Assembly: GCF_030272615.1 (NCBI RefSeq)
Contig: NC_081413.1
Span: 604,500,709-604,564,708, forward strand
Reading direction: 5' to 3'
Length of the DNA stretch: 64,000 bases
From: Cryptomeria japonica
Lineage: Eukaryota; Streptophyta; Pinopsida; Cupressales; Cupressaceae
How positions within the stretch are numbered: position 1 is the stretch's first letter; the number at the start of each line of letters is the position of its first letter. The notes under the pieces are model-generated. The model ran no database searches. It saw only the letters and a program-made list of their open reading frames with translations, and was not told where the DNA came from. Below are positions 11,428 through 22,825 of this stretch, piece after piece. Position numbers and translations under genes: made by a program.

Positions 11428-14400
11428 ATGAAGGTAATCTCCTAGAACATTGAAGGCCTAAATGGTCTCAATAAACAAGATATATTACAAAATCTCATTA
11501 GAGATTATAAGTCATATATTATCCTTGTACAAGAAACCAAAATGAGTAAAGACAAAGTTGAGAATTTAAATTTCTTTAAAAATGGAGTTTGTGGTAGTAT
11601 CTCGAATGGGGCCTCGGGTGGGGTGGCTATTTTTTGGAACAAGAAAACTATTTTAGGAGATATGATTGATGAAGATGGTAATATTATATCTATGAAAGTT
11701 AAAAGAATCACTGAAGGAAAGGAATGGGTGGTTACAAATATCTATACCCCTAATTCCAAAGATACTAGGAGTAAATTTTGGGATAAAATCCAGCAAAAAA
11801 GAAGCTCTTTCTCTCAGGACAATTGGTTATTGATGGGAGATTTAAATACTCCATTGCAAGGAACTGAAAAATTTGGAGGAACTCAAGCCCAACTGGATAG
11901 TGGATCTGATTTGATTGACTTCATCAATGTCAATGCTCTTATTGATACTAATCTCACTAGAGCTTCTTACACCTGGTCTAATCGTAGGGATGGAGAAGAC
12001 CTCATTCAGGTAAGGCTTGCTAGATCTCTTATAACTTATGACTGGATCCTTTCTCATAGATATTCCCTGTCAATTGTCAATAGAATTGGCTCAGATCATT
12101 ATCGCATTTCTTTTGTTGTTGAGTCTATTAAGAGTAAACAGTGTTTCCCTTTCCAGTTTGAGAAAATGTGGATCTCTCACCCCTCTTTGGAAAAATCCAT
12201 TTCCAATTGGTGGAATATTGATTTGGATGGAACAACCATGTACAAAGTTGCTAAAAAACTTAGAAACATCAAAGATAACATTAAGATCTAGAATAAGAAG
12301 GTTTTTGGTGATATTTTTGAATTAAAAAAAAAGATGAAGGAATTAGAATAGTTCCAAAAATCTATACAGAAAGATGGTTATAAAAAGTATCTCAAGGCTA
12401 AGGAAGATGATATTTTAGTCAAACTTCACAACATTATATCTAGGGAGGATATCTATTGGAGATAAAGATCCAGGGCTATTTGGTTGGAAGCTGGGGATAG
12501 AAATACTAAATTTTTTCACATGACTTCTATGAAACATAAAGATTCAAATAGAATAGCCAGATTAATTACTAAGGACAAAATTCTTCTTAAGGAGGATGAC
12601 ATTGGGGATGAATCTGTTAGTTTCTTCTCTCAGCTCCACACAGGTAGTAAGGAGATTGATTTTGCTAAGCAACAAGTATCTAGTTGACAACATCCCCAAG
12701 ATTATTGATCCTCACTAGAATAAGGCCCTTTTTTCTATCCCCTTTGCTGAGGAAATTAAAAAAGTGGTCTTGTCCTTTTAGGGGGATAAGGCTCTGGGAC
12801 CTAATGGTTTCCCCATGTTCTTTTTTTAGGAATTTTGGCATATTGTGGGAAAAGACACAATCAATGTTGTTAAAGAATTTTTTGGATCAAGAAGAATCCT
12901 TAAGGAAATCTACTCTACTTTTATTTCCTTAATTCCTAAGGTGGCTAGGGCGGATTCCATGGGAAAATTCAGGCCAATAAGTCTATGTAACTCCTTTTAT
13001 AAGATCATTTCTAAAGTTATGACTTCCAAACTTTTGGCTATCCTCCCCTTTATCATCTCAGAGGAGCAAAAAGGATTTGTCCCTGGTAGGCAGATTTTGG
13101 ATTCTCTCATCCTTGTGCATGAGAATATTCATTGTCTTAATGCTGCCAATAAAGAAGGCTTTCTGATAAAGTTGGATCTGGTTAAAGCTTATGACAGAGT
13201 GGAATGGAAAGCTCTTTTCAGAATTATGGAGGCCTTTGGATTTGATGAGAAGATAATCAAAATTATCAGAGAGTTGATCTCCACCCCAATGTTTTAAATT
13301 ATCATCAATGGGTCTCCTTCTAGATTCTTTAAATCTTCTAGGGGGCTCAGACAAGGAGATCCCATATCTCCTATCCTATTTACCATCTTGGCAGAGAGCA
13401 TGAGCAGACTGCTCCAAAAAATGAAAGTGAATAAAACTATCAAAGGTCTTCAACCTTCTTCTGCTAATGTGTCTTGTACTCACCAACAATTTTTTGATGA
13501 TACAATCTTAATGGGATACTCCTCTATTGGGGAGGTTGCTGCCTTTAAAGGTGCTCTTAGCTCATATTCATTGGCAATAGGCCAACAAGTCAATTGGGAC
13601 AAGTTTTCTATCTATTTCATGAATACTCCTATCATAAGATAGCAGAGAATTGCTAATATCATTGGGTGCAAGGTGGAAATACTCCCCTCCACTTATTTGG
13701 GTCTCCCTTTGGGATTAGTTCCCCCAGACTCATTCTGGAATTTGTTAATTAACAAACTCAATAAAAAACTAGCTACTCTTCAGAATCTCAAGCATGAAAG
13801 TTGTAGCTCCTTCAAGCTACTCTTTAGAATCTCCCTTTCTATGCTCTCAGACTATTTGGTATTCTAGCTAAATTTGCTAAAGCTTTAGAGAGGATTCAGA
13901 AAATATTTCTTTGGTCAGGGGTAGAAGAAAAAAAAGGATAGCCTTGGTTGCCTGGGACAAAGTGTGTAAGCTAAAGAGCAAGGGAGATCTTGGTATTAAA
14001 GCTCTCAAAACTTTTAATAAAGCTCTGCTTTCTAAATAGATATGGAGGGCTTATGGAATTAAGAAAGATTGGAACCAGGTTTGGTTTGATAAATATATTC
14101 ATGATCAACCTCTCCAATCTGTCCTCTACTCTGAAGACATCCCTGTTGGGTCTTTCATTTGGAATAATATTATCAAATCCACAAAAGTTGCACATGACCC
14201 TTGGATTAAAGATGAACCTCTCTTTAATCAAGACTGCAGTCGACTAATTGATGAATGTAAAAGAAGGTTTGGGTCTATGGTTTGTAACTACTAGAAGGAG
14301 AATAGATGGGTAAGGCTTGATGCTATTTATGCTGGGTTTTCGCTACTTCAGCAAGATCAGTTGTCCTTTTCTATTAATAAAGATTTTGATGATGTGTTCC

Positions 14401-14985
14401 TTTGGAAGAGTAATCCTAGGGGTAACTTCACTGTTGCCTCAGCCTATAAAAACACATTTACCTAGATAAGCAATCCAATATGGGGTAAAGTTTGGAATAT
14501 AATTCTTATTCCTAAAGTTAACATGTTTTTTTGGCTTGCTATTCATAATAGGATTCTTACTATTGATAACTTGGCTCGAAGAGGTTTTATGTTTCCTAAT
14601 AGGTGTGAGCTATGTCCAAAAGAGGAAGAATTAGTAGATCATCTACTCATCCATTGCTCCTTCACTTGGGAAATCTAGAGTAAGTTTTGGGTGAAATGGA
14701 AAGTTGATTGGGTTATGCACAACAGTCTCAAGGAAACTATTTGGCAATGGACCTTTCCCACCAAATTTCCTCTTATCAAGAACCTCTAGTCCTTAATCCT
14801 TCCCATGACTAGCAGGTACATCTAGAAAGAGAGAAATAACATAATATTTAGGGAAGCTAAGTGCATGTCTCAGGTGGTCTTTGAAAAAGTTTGCAGGGCT
14901 ATAAAAGAAAACATAAATATTCCTCACAAAAACAACAAGCAATGGTTTTTGGCTGACATGAATGATATTAAGAAAGGCATCCTTA
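11428..14985 (+). pseudogene. LINE-1 ORF2: endonuclease, reverse transcriptase, zf-RVT
   Basis: ORF2 opens MKVIS*NIEGLN (11428), where the conserved Trp of the endonuclease start (WNIxGLN) has become TAG. Endonuclease motifs follow: QETK, GGVAIFWN, MGDLNTP (about 11836), GSDHYRISF (about 12090). RT motifs: FRPISLCNSFYKIISKV, KGFVPGRQI, IKLDLVKAYDRVEW, GLRQGDPISP, and the catalytic FFDDTILMG (about 13490; usually F/YADD). A zf-RVT segment lies at 14390-14670 (FFWLAIHNRILT, CELCPKEEELVDHLL). Nonsense and frameshift mutations are scattered. The frame enters Cop4 at 14985 and resumes at 21983. Confidence 0.9.
14981..14985. repeat. Target-site duplication of Cop4 (left copy, CCTTA)
   Basis: CCTTA precedes TGTTGGATAC here and recurs at 21978-21982 after TTTCCAACA. 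Removing Cop4 and one copy restores the LINE frame (GILTEWNLIHKV). Confidence 0.95.
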
Positions 14986-16142
14986 TGTTGGATACAATTG
15001 TTTAATTGTGTATTGTTTTTGATGTTACACAAATGTCATATCAGTCTACCGAGCTCAGAATGTTCGGCAAGGCAGTTAGACAGAGTCTACCGAGTTCAGA
15101 CGGTAAGAGAAGCAAGTTACAGAGTCTACCTAGCACTCCAGAATGCTATACCGAGTTCACAGTCTTTACCGAGTTCAGTCGGTCTTCGAAGAATATGTGA
15201 AGGAAAGTCAGTCTTTACCGAGTTCTCAGTCTTTACCCAGTTCAGTCGGTCTTCGAATAATATGTGAAGGAAAGTCAGTCTTTACCGAGTTAGCAGTACT
15301 TACCGAGTTCAGTCGGTTACCGAAGAATCAGCAGTGTTCACCGAGCATCAGTGAAATGTTTATGCAGCCGACTGAAGCAATATTTATTGAAACTTGTATA
15401 TGTAGCCGACCTATGTAATATTTATTGTAACTTGTAATTGGGCCGACTTGGTAACCTGAATGGTATATATGAGAGATCAAGTTGCGATTTCGAAGTGTGG
15501 TGAAGTGTGAGAAGTATGGAAATGTGAAGGAGCAGAAATGTGCGAATTCTGATGAAGGATCAGTGATATCCTTGAGGTGCAGAAAAGATATATGTGATCA
15601 GTAAGGATCTATTGGTGCAGAACAGAGATTTGTATCAGCAAGATAAGTTGTATTTAATTCAGATCACTTCATTGTTGCTTTCTAACCATTGTAGCAGTGA
15701 TACCGAAATCTCTTAACAGAGTTGGTCTAACAACCATTTTTGTAAATCCTCTGACAAGGTGACAATTCGGTTGAATTGTTCTTAAGACCTTTCACAAGGC
15801 CACTCCTAGCAGGGTGATTAAATCCTCTAACAGGGTCACACCTAATAGTGTGTTTTGTAACCTTTAACAGGGTTGGCTCCTAATAGGGCTCACTTCAGAA
15901 GAGTGAAAATCAGTAACTAGTTACATTGGTGGTTTTCCCAAAATTGGGTTTCCACGTTATATCTGGTGTTACTTGTGTTCATGTTATTTTTTTTATGCAT
16001 GTTAATGTTTAGTGAACAATGATAAGTTAATTTACCGAGTTTCAGCAGTTTACATTTAAGACATCTAAGGGACTTGTGGATTTATTTTTGTGGTAACTGA
16101 TTCACCCCTCCCCTCTCAGTTACTCCATCCATATTTCCAACA
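14986..16142 (+). repeat. Cop4 5' LTR (1157 bp)
   Basis: TGTTGGATAC...TTTCCAACA. The first 400 bp hold about ten copies of a TACCGAGTTC-like decamer, often followed by CAGTCGGT, inside a roughly 60-bp tandem duplication (about 15170-15290). The conserved copia box TGATTCACCCCTCCCCTCTCA is at 16099-16119, close to the 3' end. Confidence 0.95.
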
Positions 16143-16144
16143 AT

Positions 16145-16156
16145 TGGTATCAGAGC
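16145..16156 (+). other. Cop4 primer binding site (initiator tRNA-Met)
   Basis: TGGTATCAGAGC, a perfect 12-base complement of the initiator tRNA-Met 3' end, two bases after the 5' LTR. Confidence 0.95.
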
Positions 16157-16204
16157 TTTCGGTGCTTGTAGGAAGGATTTCAAGGATCTAAGCTAAAGAT
16201 CAAG

Positions 16205-18238
16205 ATGTCTTACAAGAGGGAAATTCCAAGGCTAAACAGAAATAACTTTTCAGCATGGCAAGGTCTCATGAGACTCCATTTGGCTTCCATTGGAGATACA
16301 GGATTGACACATCTTGACACAGAATATGTGACACCCACTGGTACACTAACTGTTGCTGATATTGCTGCAAAGAAGACTCATAACACCATGATGATAGACA
16401 TTGCATCTGCCCTAAGCTATGAAGAGTTTGATGATGTCAAAGATTGCAAAAGTGCATTTGAAATGTGGAACAAGCTAAAAGATATCTATGGTGGTGATGA
16501 CAATGTGAGAAGAGCCAAAGCAGAAAGCTTGAGAGGACAGTTTGATCAATTAAAAATGAGTGAGGATGAAAATATTGCAAAATATGTTGAAAGAGTCAAA
16601 GCCAGTGTCAGTGCAATCAAAGCTTTTGGAGGTGATATCTTAGAGGAAACAGTCATAAGAAAAGTTCTCAGAACATTACTACCCATTTATGCAATCAGAG
16701 TTTCTGCAATTCAGGAAAGAAGATGTGAAGCAAATCATAAGATAAATTTAGAGGCCATAGTTGAAAGATTAACTGCATTTGAGTTAGACAACTATGACAA
16801 CTATGTTCTAGCTTCCAAAAACATGGAATCAGCATTTGAAGCTAAGGTTTCACTCAAGGAGAAAGGCAAAAAGAAAAAGGAATCTCAGTCAGAAAGTGAA
16901 GATGAATCAGAACCAAGTTCAGACAGTGATCTTGAAATAATTGAAGCTCTTCTAGCAAGGAAATATTCCAAAGGCAGAGGAAAATACAGAGGCAAAGTTC
17001 CTCTAATCTGTTTTTCATGTGATGAAGTCGGTCATATTGCTGCTAGATGCCCAAACAAGCAAAGCAAAGATGAGAAGAAAGATCACAAATGGAATGGCAA
17101 AAAGGACTACAAATCATTCAAAGGTAAGAAAACATGCTTTATGGCTAAGGATTCTGATAATAGTGAAGATGAAATTGTTTATATTGCTATAAGAGATGAT
17201 TCTGATAATGATGAGGAAGATAAGATGGCACTTATTTCTCATATAAGCAAAAATGATACTTGGATCATAGACAGTGGTTACTCTCATCATATGACTGGTG
17301 ATAAAACCAAGTTTGAACATTTTATAGACTATGATGGAGGTAGTGTAAGGTTTGGTAATAATGAACCTCGCTACATAAAAGGAAGAGGTAGAATCCCTAT
17401 AACCAAAGAACTTGTATTTGATGATGCCTACTGGGTTGAAGGTCTCAATCACAACTTGATGAGTGTGGCACAGCTACTTAATAGTGGACTCAAGGTGGAA
17501 TTCATGCATGGAAAGGCCAAACTGCTAAATAATCAAGGAAAGCTGATTGGCACTCAAACAAAAGGTAATTTGTTCCGACTTGAAACAAGCGAAAATTCAT
17601 GTTTTATTGCTCAAGTTGAAGAAAGTTGGTTATGGCACGAAAGGTTATGTCATGTAAATTTTGATAACCTAGTGAAAATAAGTAAATTCAGAAAAGTAAG
17701 AGGTATTCCAGATATAAAGAAACCTGAGGTCGGTCTATGTAAGAATTGTCAAATTGGAAAGATGGGAAAGACTAGTTTCAAAAGCAAAAACTATCAATCT
17801 GAAGATATATTAGAAATTGTGCATACTGATTTATGTGGACCCATAGGAACTGAAAGTTATACTGGAGAAAAGTTCTTCATTTTTTTTGTTGATGATTACT
17901 CAAGAATGATGACTGTCATGTATTTAAGGAACAAATCAGAAGCATTTGAAAAGTTCAAATGGTATTTGGCCAGAGTAGAAAAAGAAACAGGTAAAAAACT
18001 TAAATGTCTAAGGTCAGACAGAGGTGGTGAATTCATCTCTCATGAATTCAATAACTTTTGCATTGAAAGAGGAATCAAAAGACAAGTATCAGCCCCTAGA
18101 ACTCCTGAGAAAAATGGAATAGCTGAAAGAAGGAACAGATCTATCATGGATTGTGCAAGAACCTTAATGATTGAAAAGAATATTGCTATCAAATACTGGA
18201 AGGAAGCTATCAGCACTGCTGTTCATACCTTGAACTGA
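16205..18238 (+). CDS. Cop4 gag-protease-integrase (first part of gag-pol, ends at premature TGA)
   Basis: 677 residues. Start ATG 16205 (MSYKREIPRLNRNNFSAW, a normal copia gag start) lies 49 bp after the PBS. UBN2-type gag about residues 50-190; acidic Ser-rich spacer; CCHC knuckle CFSCDEVGHIAARC from C269; protease motif DSGYSHHMTGD with D356 (the usual Cys after DSG is Tyr); HHCC zinc site from H478 to CKNCQIGK; integrase core with catalytic D542, D605 and E641, giving D-35-E spacing. It ends at TGA 18236-18238, where relatives have Arg (TLN-R-VQ), best explained by CGA to TGA. The downstream frame is otherwise open, so this is one nonsense mutation away from a full polyprotein. Confidence 0.95.
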   Translation: MSYKREIPRLNRNNFSAWQGLMRLHLASIGDTGLTHLDTEYVTPTGTLTVADIAAKKTHNTMMIDIASALSYEEFDDVKDCKSAFEMWNKLKDIYGGDDNVRRAKAESLRGQFDQLKMSEDENIAKYVERVKASVSAIKAFGGDILEETVIRKVLRTLLPIYAIRVSAIQERRCEANHKINLEAIVERLTAFELDNYDNYVLASKNMESAFEAKVSLKEKGKKKKESQSESEDESEPSSDSDLEIIEALLARKYSKGRGKYRGKVPLICFSCDEVGHIAARCPNKQSKDEKKDHKWNGKKDYKSFKGKKTCFMAKDSDNSEDEIVYIAIRDDSDNDEEDKMALISHISKNDTWIIDSGYSHHMTGDKTKFEHFIDYDGGSVRFGNNEPRYIKGRGRIPITKELVFDDAYWVEGLNHNLMSVAQLLNSGLKVEFMHGKAKLLNNQGKLIGTQTKGNLFRLETSENSCFIAQVEESWLWHERLCHVNFDNLVKISKFRKVRGIPDIKKPEVGLCKNCQIGKMGKTSFKSKNYQSEDILEIVHTDLCGPIGTESYTGEKFFIFFVDDYSRMMTVMYLRNKSEAFEKFKWYLARVEKETGKKLKCLRSDRGGEFISHEFNNFCIERGIKRQVSAPRTPEKNGIAERRNRSIMDCARTLMIEKNIAIKYWKEAISTAVHTLN

Positions 18239-20431
18239 GTACAGCTGAAGAAGGACTCATTCAAAACCCCCTATGAATTATGGTATGGCTACAAACCTAA
18301 TGTAAGTTACCTAAAAGTATTTGGAAGTAAATGTTACATTTTGAAAGAATCTAGAAAAGGAAAATTTGATGTGAAAGGTGATGAAGGTATATTCCTTGGA
18401 TATTCTTGCAAGAGTAAAGCATATAGATGTTTGAACTTGTCTACTCATAAAGTTATAGAAAGTGCACATGTGAAAGTTGATGAGTTTGCAGAAAGATCTG
18501 AAGAAGAAAGCAAAAGAGAACCAGAAGATTATAGAAGATTTGTGTCTATTGAACCTGATACAATACCAGATACATCTGCTAATCAGGAATCTTCTACTCC
18601 CGAGTCATCAGTAACCGAGTTACAGAAAGAGCAAACCGAGCCAGTATCTACCGAGTCTGATGAACCAGAACCAGTGTCTACCGAGTCTGAAGAAACCGAG
18701 CCAATATTTACCGAGCCGGACCAGCCAGTTGAAGAACAAGAGGACAATGATGAAATTCATTCTAAAGGCAAGAAACCTGTATTAGCCGAGTATGTCAGAC
18801 GACATCACTCAGCAGATCAGATCATTGGAGACAAATCTAAAGGAACCATGACAAGAGGTAAGTTGAAAAGCACTTGTTTACTTGCTGATTTTGAACCTAG
18901 AAATGTCAAAGATGCATTGGGAAATGATAGTTGGACAGAGGCTATGAAAGAAGAGATAGAACAGATAGAGAAAAACAAGACATGGACTCTTGTACCCAGA
19001 CCTAAGGATAAAAATGTTATTGGAACTAAGTGGGTATTCAGAAATAAACTAAATGAAGATGGCAAAGTTTCAAGAAACAAAGCAAGACTAGTATGCAAAG
19101 GATATGCTCAACAAGAAGGAATAGACTATGGAGAAACTTTTGCTCCTGTTGCAAGATTGGAAGGAGTCAGAACCTTACTTTCTTATGCCACCTACAAAGG
19201 ATTCAAAGTTTATCAGATGGATGTTAAATCTGCATTTCTTAATGGTATATTGGATGAAGAGGTTTATATTGAACAACCTGAAGGTTTTGTTGATCCACAA
19301 AAGAAGGACATGGTCTGCAAATTACATAAAGCATTGTATGGTCTGAAACAAGCCCCTAGAGAATGGTATGAAAGATTGCATAACTATCTTATTCAGATTG
19401 GATTTCAAAGAACTAATGATAACAGTAGCTTGTATATCAAGGAAGGATCAGATAACAAAATTGTCTTAGCAGAAATATTTGTAGATGATACTATTTTCAC
19501 AAGAAATGATGATCTTTGCAAAGAATTTTCAGTACAAATGAATAAGGAATTTAAAATGTCTATGTTTGGTGAGATCAAATTCTTTGTTGGTCTTCAAATT
19601 CAACAGAACAAAAATGGTATCTACATTAGTCAATCAAAATACATCAAAGAAATACTGAAAAAGTTCGGTATGGAAGATTGTAAACCAGTTGGAACTCCTA
19701 TGTGTACTGGATTGAAGCTTACCAAGGAAGATGAATCACAAGAAGTAGATCAAACACTGTATAGATCTATGATTGGAAAGCTGCAGTATGTTGTTCATAC
19801 TAGGCCAGATATTGCTCTTGCAGTTGGTATTGTTGCAAGATTCTCAGCAAAACCAAGAGAAAGTCACATGACGGCAATCAAAAGATTATTGAGATATTTG
19901 AAAGGAACTGAAGAGTATGGATTATGGTACAAATTTGGAGGAAATTTTGATTTGAAAGTATTTACTGATGCTGATTGGGCAGGAAACATTGATGATAGAA
20001 AAAGTACAAGCGGAGGAGCATTCTTTCTAGGAAAGAGATTGGTTTCCTGGACAAGCAAAAAGCAGAACTGTATATCCCAATCTACAGCAGAGGCAGAATA
20101 TGTTGCTGCAGCAGTAAATTGTTCAAATGTTGTTTGGTTTAAACAGCTATTGGCAGGCATGAAAATGGAAATCAAAGAACCAATTGTTATGTTCTGTGAT
20201 AATACAAGTGCAATTGACATGTCCAAGAATCCAGTGATGCATCCCAAAACCAAGCACATTGCAATAAAATATCATTTTGTCCGAGAATTGGTGCAGGACA
20301 AGGAGATCATATTGGAATATATTCACACAAAGGAACAAATTGCTGACATATTCACAAAACCATTGGCTAAGGATGCATTCTTGTATCTAAGAGGTAAGTT
20401 AGGGGTCACTCCCCTATTTGAAATTCACTAA
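18239..20431 (+). CDS. Cop4 integrase end-reverse transcriptase-RNase H (same frame, after the stop)
   Basis: Same frame as the upstream part; the first ATG after the stop is at 18341. Contents: integrase C-terminal region ([25 protein letters not shown]), an acidic linker with repeated T-E-P/S units (about 18590-18730), RT of the RVT_2 type ([49 protein letters not shown], catalytic FVDDTIF near 19478-19498), and RNase H ([63 protein letters not shown]). It ends TAA at 20429. No further stop or frameshift was found. Without readthrough the catalytic half would not be made from the gag start. Confidence 0.95.
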   Translation, partial: VQLKKDSFKTPYELWYGYKPNVSYLKVFGSKCYILKESRKGKFDVKGDEGIFLGYSCKSKAYRCLNLSTHKVIESAHVKVDEFAERSEEESKREPEDYRRFVSIEPDTIPDTSANQESSTPESSVTELQKEQTEPVSTESDEPEPVSTESEETEPIFTEPDQPVEEQEDNDEIHSKGKKPVLAEYVRRHHSADQIIGDKSKGTMTRGKLKSTCLLADFEPRNVKDALGNDSWTEAMKEEIEQIEKNKTWTLVPRPKDKNVIGTKWVFRNKLNEDGKVSRNKARLVCKGYAQQEGIDYGETFAPVARLEGVRTLLSYATYKGFKVYQMDVKSAFLNGILDEEVYIEQPEGFVDPQKKDMVCKLHKALYGLKQAPREWYERLHNYLIQIGFQRTNDNSSLYIKEGSDNKIVLAEIFVDDTIFTRNDDLCKEFSVQMNKEFKMSMFGEIKFFVGLQIQQNKNGIYISQSKYIKEILKKFGMEDCKPVGTPMCTGLKLTKEDESQEVDQTLYRSMIGKLQYVVHTRPDIALAVGIVARFSAKPRESHMTAIKRLLRYLKGTEEYGLWYKFGGNFDLKVFTDADWAGNIDDRKSTSGGAFFLGKRLVSWTSKKQNCISQSTAEAEYVAAAVNCSNVVWFKQLLAGMKMEIKEPIVMFCDNTSAIDMSKNPVMHPKTKHIAIKYHFVRELVQDKEIILEYIHTKEQIADIFTKPLAKDAFLYLRGKLGVTPLFEIH

Positions 20432-20820
20432 AGAAAAGTTTTAGTGATGCATCAACTCATCCTAAGTGAAAAATCTACTAGTTGATGCAGTATAATCAGG
20501 AAAATATTGCATATGAATCAGTACAAAAGGTACATTATAACTCAAATGAAGTCTTATTGTCTTTGGCATGTGTTGTCAAAGAGGGAGAGTTTTACTGTCA
20601 TATCCTACTAAAATTTGAAAGAAAGTTGTTTGATAAAGAGGGAGAGTTTTACCGTCCAAAGATGAAGTTACTTCACAGAGGGAGATTATTGAAAGAAGGA
20701 GTGTTCTCTATCCAAAGGAAAAGATATGTTGGCATGTTGCTGTCATAAAAGAAAAGACCTGTTTTCAAATTTCATTCTGCTATGACATGTTGTGTTGCCA
20801 TCAATGCCAAAGAGGGAGAT
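20432..20820 (+). other. Cop4 3' untranslated region with repeated polypurine blocks
   Basis: No ORF of substance. The block AAAGAGGGAGAG(T/A)T is repeated near 20577, 20636 and 20676, and the functional tract CAAAGAGGGAGAT (20808-20820) abuts the 3' LTR start TGTTGG at 20821. The tract primes plus-strand DNA synthesis; the extra copies are discussed as a finding. Confidence 0.85.
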
Positions 20821-21977
20821 TGTTGGATACAATTGTTTAATTGTGTATTGTCTTTGATGTTACACAAATGTCATATCAGTCTACCGAGCTCAGAATGTTC
20901 GGCAAGGCAGTTAGACAGAGTCTACCGAGTTCAGACGGTAAGAGAAGCAAGCTACAGAGTCTACCTAGCACTCCAGAATGCTATACTGAGTTCACAGTCT
21001 TTACCGAGTTCAGTCGGTCTTCGAAGAATATGTGAAGGAAAGTCAGTCTTTACCGAGTTCTCAGTCTTTACCCAGTTCAGTCGGTCTTCGAAGAATATGT
21101 GAAGGAAAGTCAGTCTTTACCGAGTTAGCAGTACTTACCGAGTTCAGTCGGTTACCGAAGAATCAGCAGTGTTCACCGAGCATCAGTGAAATGTTTATGC
21201 AGCCGACCGAAGCAATATTTATTGAAACTTGTATATGTAGCCGACCTATGTAATATTTATTGTAACTTGTAATTGGGCCGACTTGGTAACCTGAATGGTA
21301 TATATGAGAGATCAAGTTGCGATTTCGAAATGTGGTGAAGTGTGAGAAGTATGGAAATGTGAAGGAGCAGAAATGTGCGAATTCTGATGAAGGATCAGTG
21401 ATATCCTTGAGGTGCAGAAAAGATATATGTGATCAGTAAGGATCTATTGGCGCAGAACAGAGATCTGTATCAGCAAGATAAGTTGTATTTAATTCAGATC
21501 ACTTCATTGTTGCTTTCTAACCATTGTAGCAGTGATACCGAAATCTCTTAACAGAGTTGGTCTAACAACCATTTTTGTAAATCCTCTGACAAGGTGACAA
21601 TTCGGTTGAATTGTTCTTAAGACCTTTCACAAGGCCACTCCTAGCAGGGTGATTAAATCCTCTAACAGGGTCACACCTAACAGTGTGTTTTGTAACCTTT
21701 AACAGGGTTGGCTCCTAACAGGGCTCACTTCAGAAGAGTGAAAATCAGTAACTAGTTACATTGGTGGTTTTCCCAAAATTGGGTTTCCACGTTATATCTG
21801 GTGTTACTTGTGTTCATGTTATTTGTTTTATGCATGTTAATGTTTAGTGAACAATGATAAGTTAATTTACCGAGTTTCAGCAGTTTACATTTAAGACATC
21901 TAATGGACTTGTGGATTTATTTTTGTGGTAACTGATTCACCCCTCCCCTCTCAGTTACTCCATCCATATTTCCAACA
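20821..21977 (+). repeat. Cop4 3' LTR (1157 bp)
   Basis: Same length and ends as the 5' LTR. About 12 differences were counted by eye, for example T/C at 20852 and 20951; most are transitions. It is followed by the duplication CCTTA (21978-21982). Confidence 0.95.
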
Positions 21978-21982
21978 CCTTA

Positions 21983-22543
21983 CTGAATGGAATTTGATTC
22001 ACAAAGTTTGCAAATCTGACAATAAGACTAGTAGAGAAAATGTTGTTTAGAGATTTCCCAATTATGACTAGGTCAAGGTGAATTTTGATTGGGCTGCTAA
22101 AGGCAACCCTGGGAAGTCTAGAGGGGGAGGAGTCATCAGAAATTCTCAAGGTGTCTGCATTGCTGCTATTGCTTCTCCCTTTGGAGTTCAAAATAATCAT
22201 GTGGTTGAAGCTCAGGCTATGTTGAAATGCCTCCATCTTGCTTAGGGTTTCAAATTTAAAAAAATCTGGTTGGAAGGGGACTCCCTCAATATCATTCAGG
22301 CTCTTAAAGGTACTAGTTCTTCCTCTTGGAATATAACTAATACTATCAAAAGTGCTAAAAATTTATTAAATGACTATGATATTATTCTCATAACCCATAC
22401 TTTAAGGGAAGGCAATAAGGTTGCGGACCTTTTAGCTAATGAGGGGGTCTATTTAGAGGTGGAGACTAAATATATCAGGGAACCCCAATGTAAAAGGGAT
22501 GTTCGGGAGCAATTATCATTTGATCGTATCAATGGTTCAAGTT
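21983..22543 (+). pseudogene. LINE-1 ORF2 C-terminal RNase H domain
   Basis: RVT_3-type RNase H: VKVNFDWAAKGNPGKSRGGG (first Asp region, about 22072), EAQAMLKCLHLA, IWLEGDSLNIIQAL, HTLREGNKVADLLANEG (about 22399-22445). In-frame TAGs precede it (in VV*RFPNYD*VKV) and one lies within (HLA*GF). The domain is typical of plant L1 ORF2 and would remove RNA from the RNA-DNA hybrid. The frame ends about 22543. Confidence 0.85.
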
Positions 22544-22825
22544 AAAATCATGATTACCTCTTGGGGTCTAGAAATCAAAGACAGAGATTGGGGGCATGCA
22601 AAATGTCAGTTAATGATTGTTTTTAGGCATCATTTTTATGATCAATGGTGTGATGGAGATTATAATAATAAGTGTTGGATCTCTGTGGCCATTATTATTT
22701 ACTTTTTTTAAATCATGGAAGGTACTCTGTTTTGTGAACCCAGTATTTTGCTCAAGAGCCTGTACTTAAGTCTTGGTCTACAATTTGTGAGATATACTAT
22801 TGAAGACTTTGACCTTCTTTTCAAC

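Larger units (their letters stand above)
9721..14985 (+). mobile_element. LINE-1: long L1-type LINE, first part (split by Cop4)
   Basis: Non-LTR retrotransposon inserted in the Cop3 LTR. This part holds ORF1 (DUF4283-like plus knuckle) and ORF2 as far as the zf-RVT region. It continues at 21983-24551. Without Cop4 the LINE is about 7.8 kb, long for a plant L1 because of an extra 3' ORF. The 14-bp duplication begins directly at the 5' end of ORF1, so little or no 5' UTR remains; a modest 5' truncation is possible. Confidence 0.9.
14986..21977 (+). mobile_element. Cop4: nearly intact, young Ty1/copia element (6992 bp)
   Basis: Complete structure: 5-bp duplication, two 1157-bp LTRs, tRNA-Met primer site, one gag-pol frame of 1408 codons broken by a single TGA, and polypurine tract. 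By eye the LTRs differ at about 12 of 1157 sites (about 1%), mostly transitions, so it is by far the youngest element in the window and the innermost of the nest. Confidence 0.97.

Noticed and set aside
15040-15340. Regularly repeated ACCGAGTTC units considered as a CRISPR-like array
   Set aside because: Spacing is irregular, the spacers are themselves repeats, there are no cas genes, and the setting is a plant LTR.
14986-21977. Two identical clusters of overlapping short ORFs (15006-15418 and 20841-21253) that could look like a duplicated small gene family
   Set aside because: They are the two LTRs of Cop4; the frames only reflect the ACCGAG repeats and low stop density.
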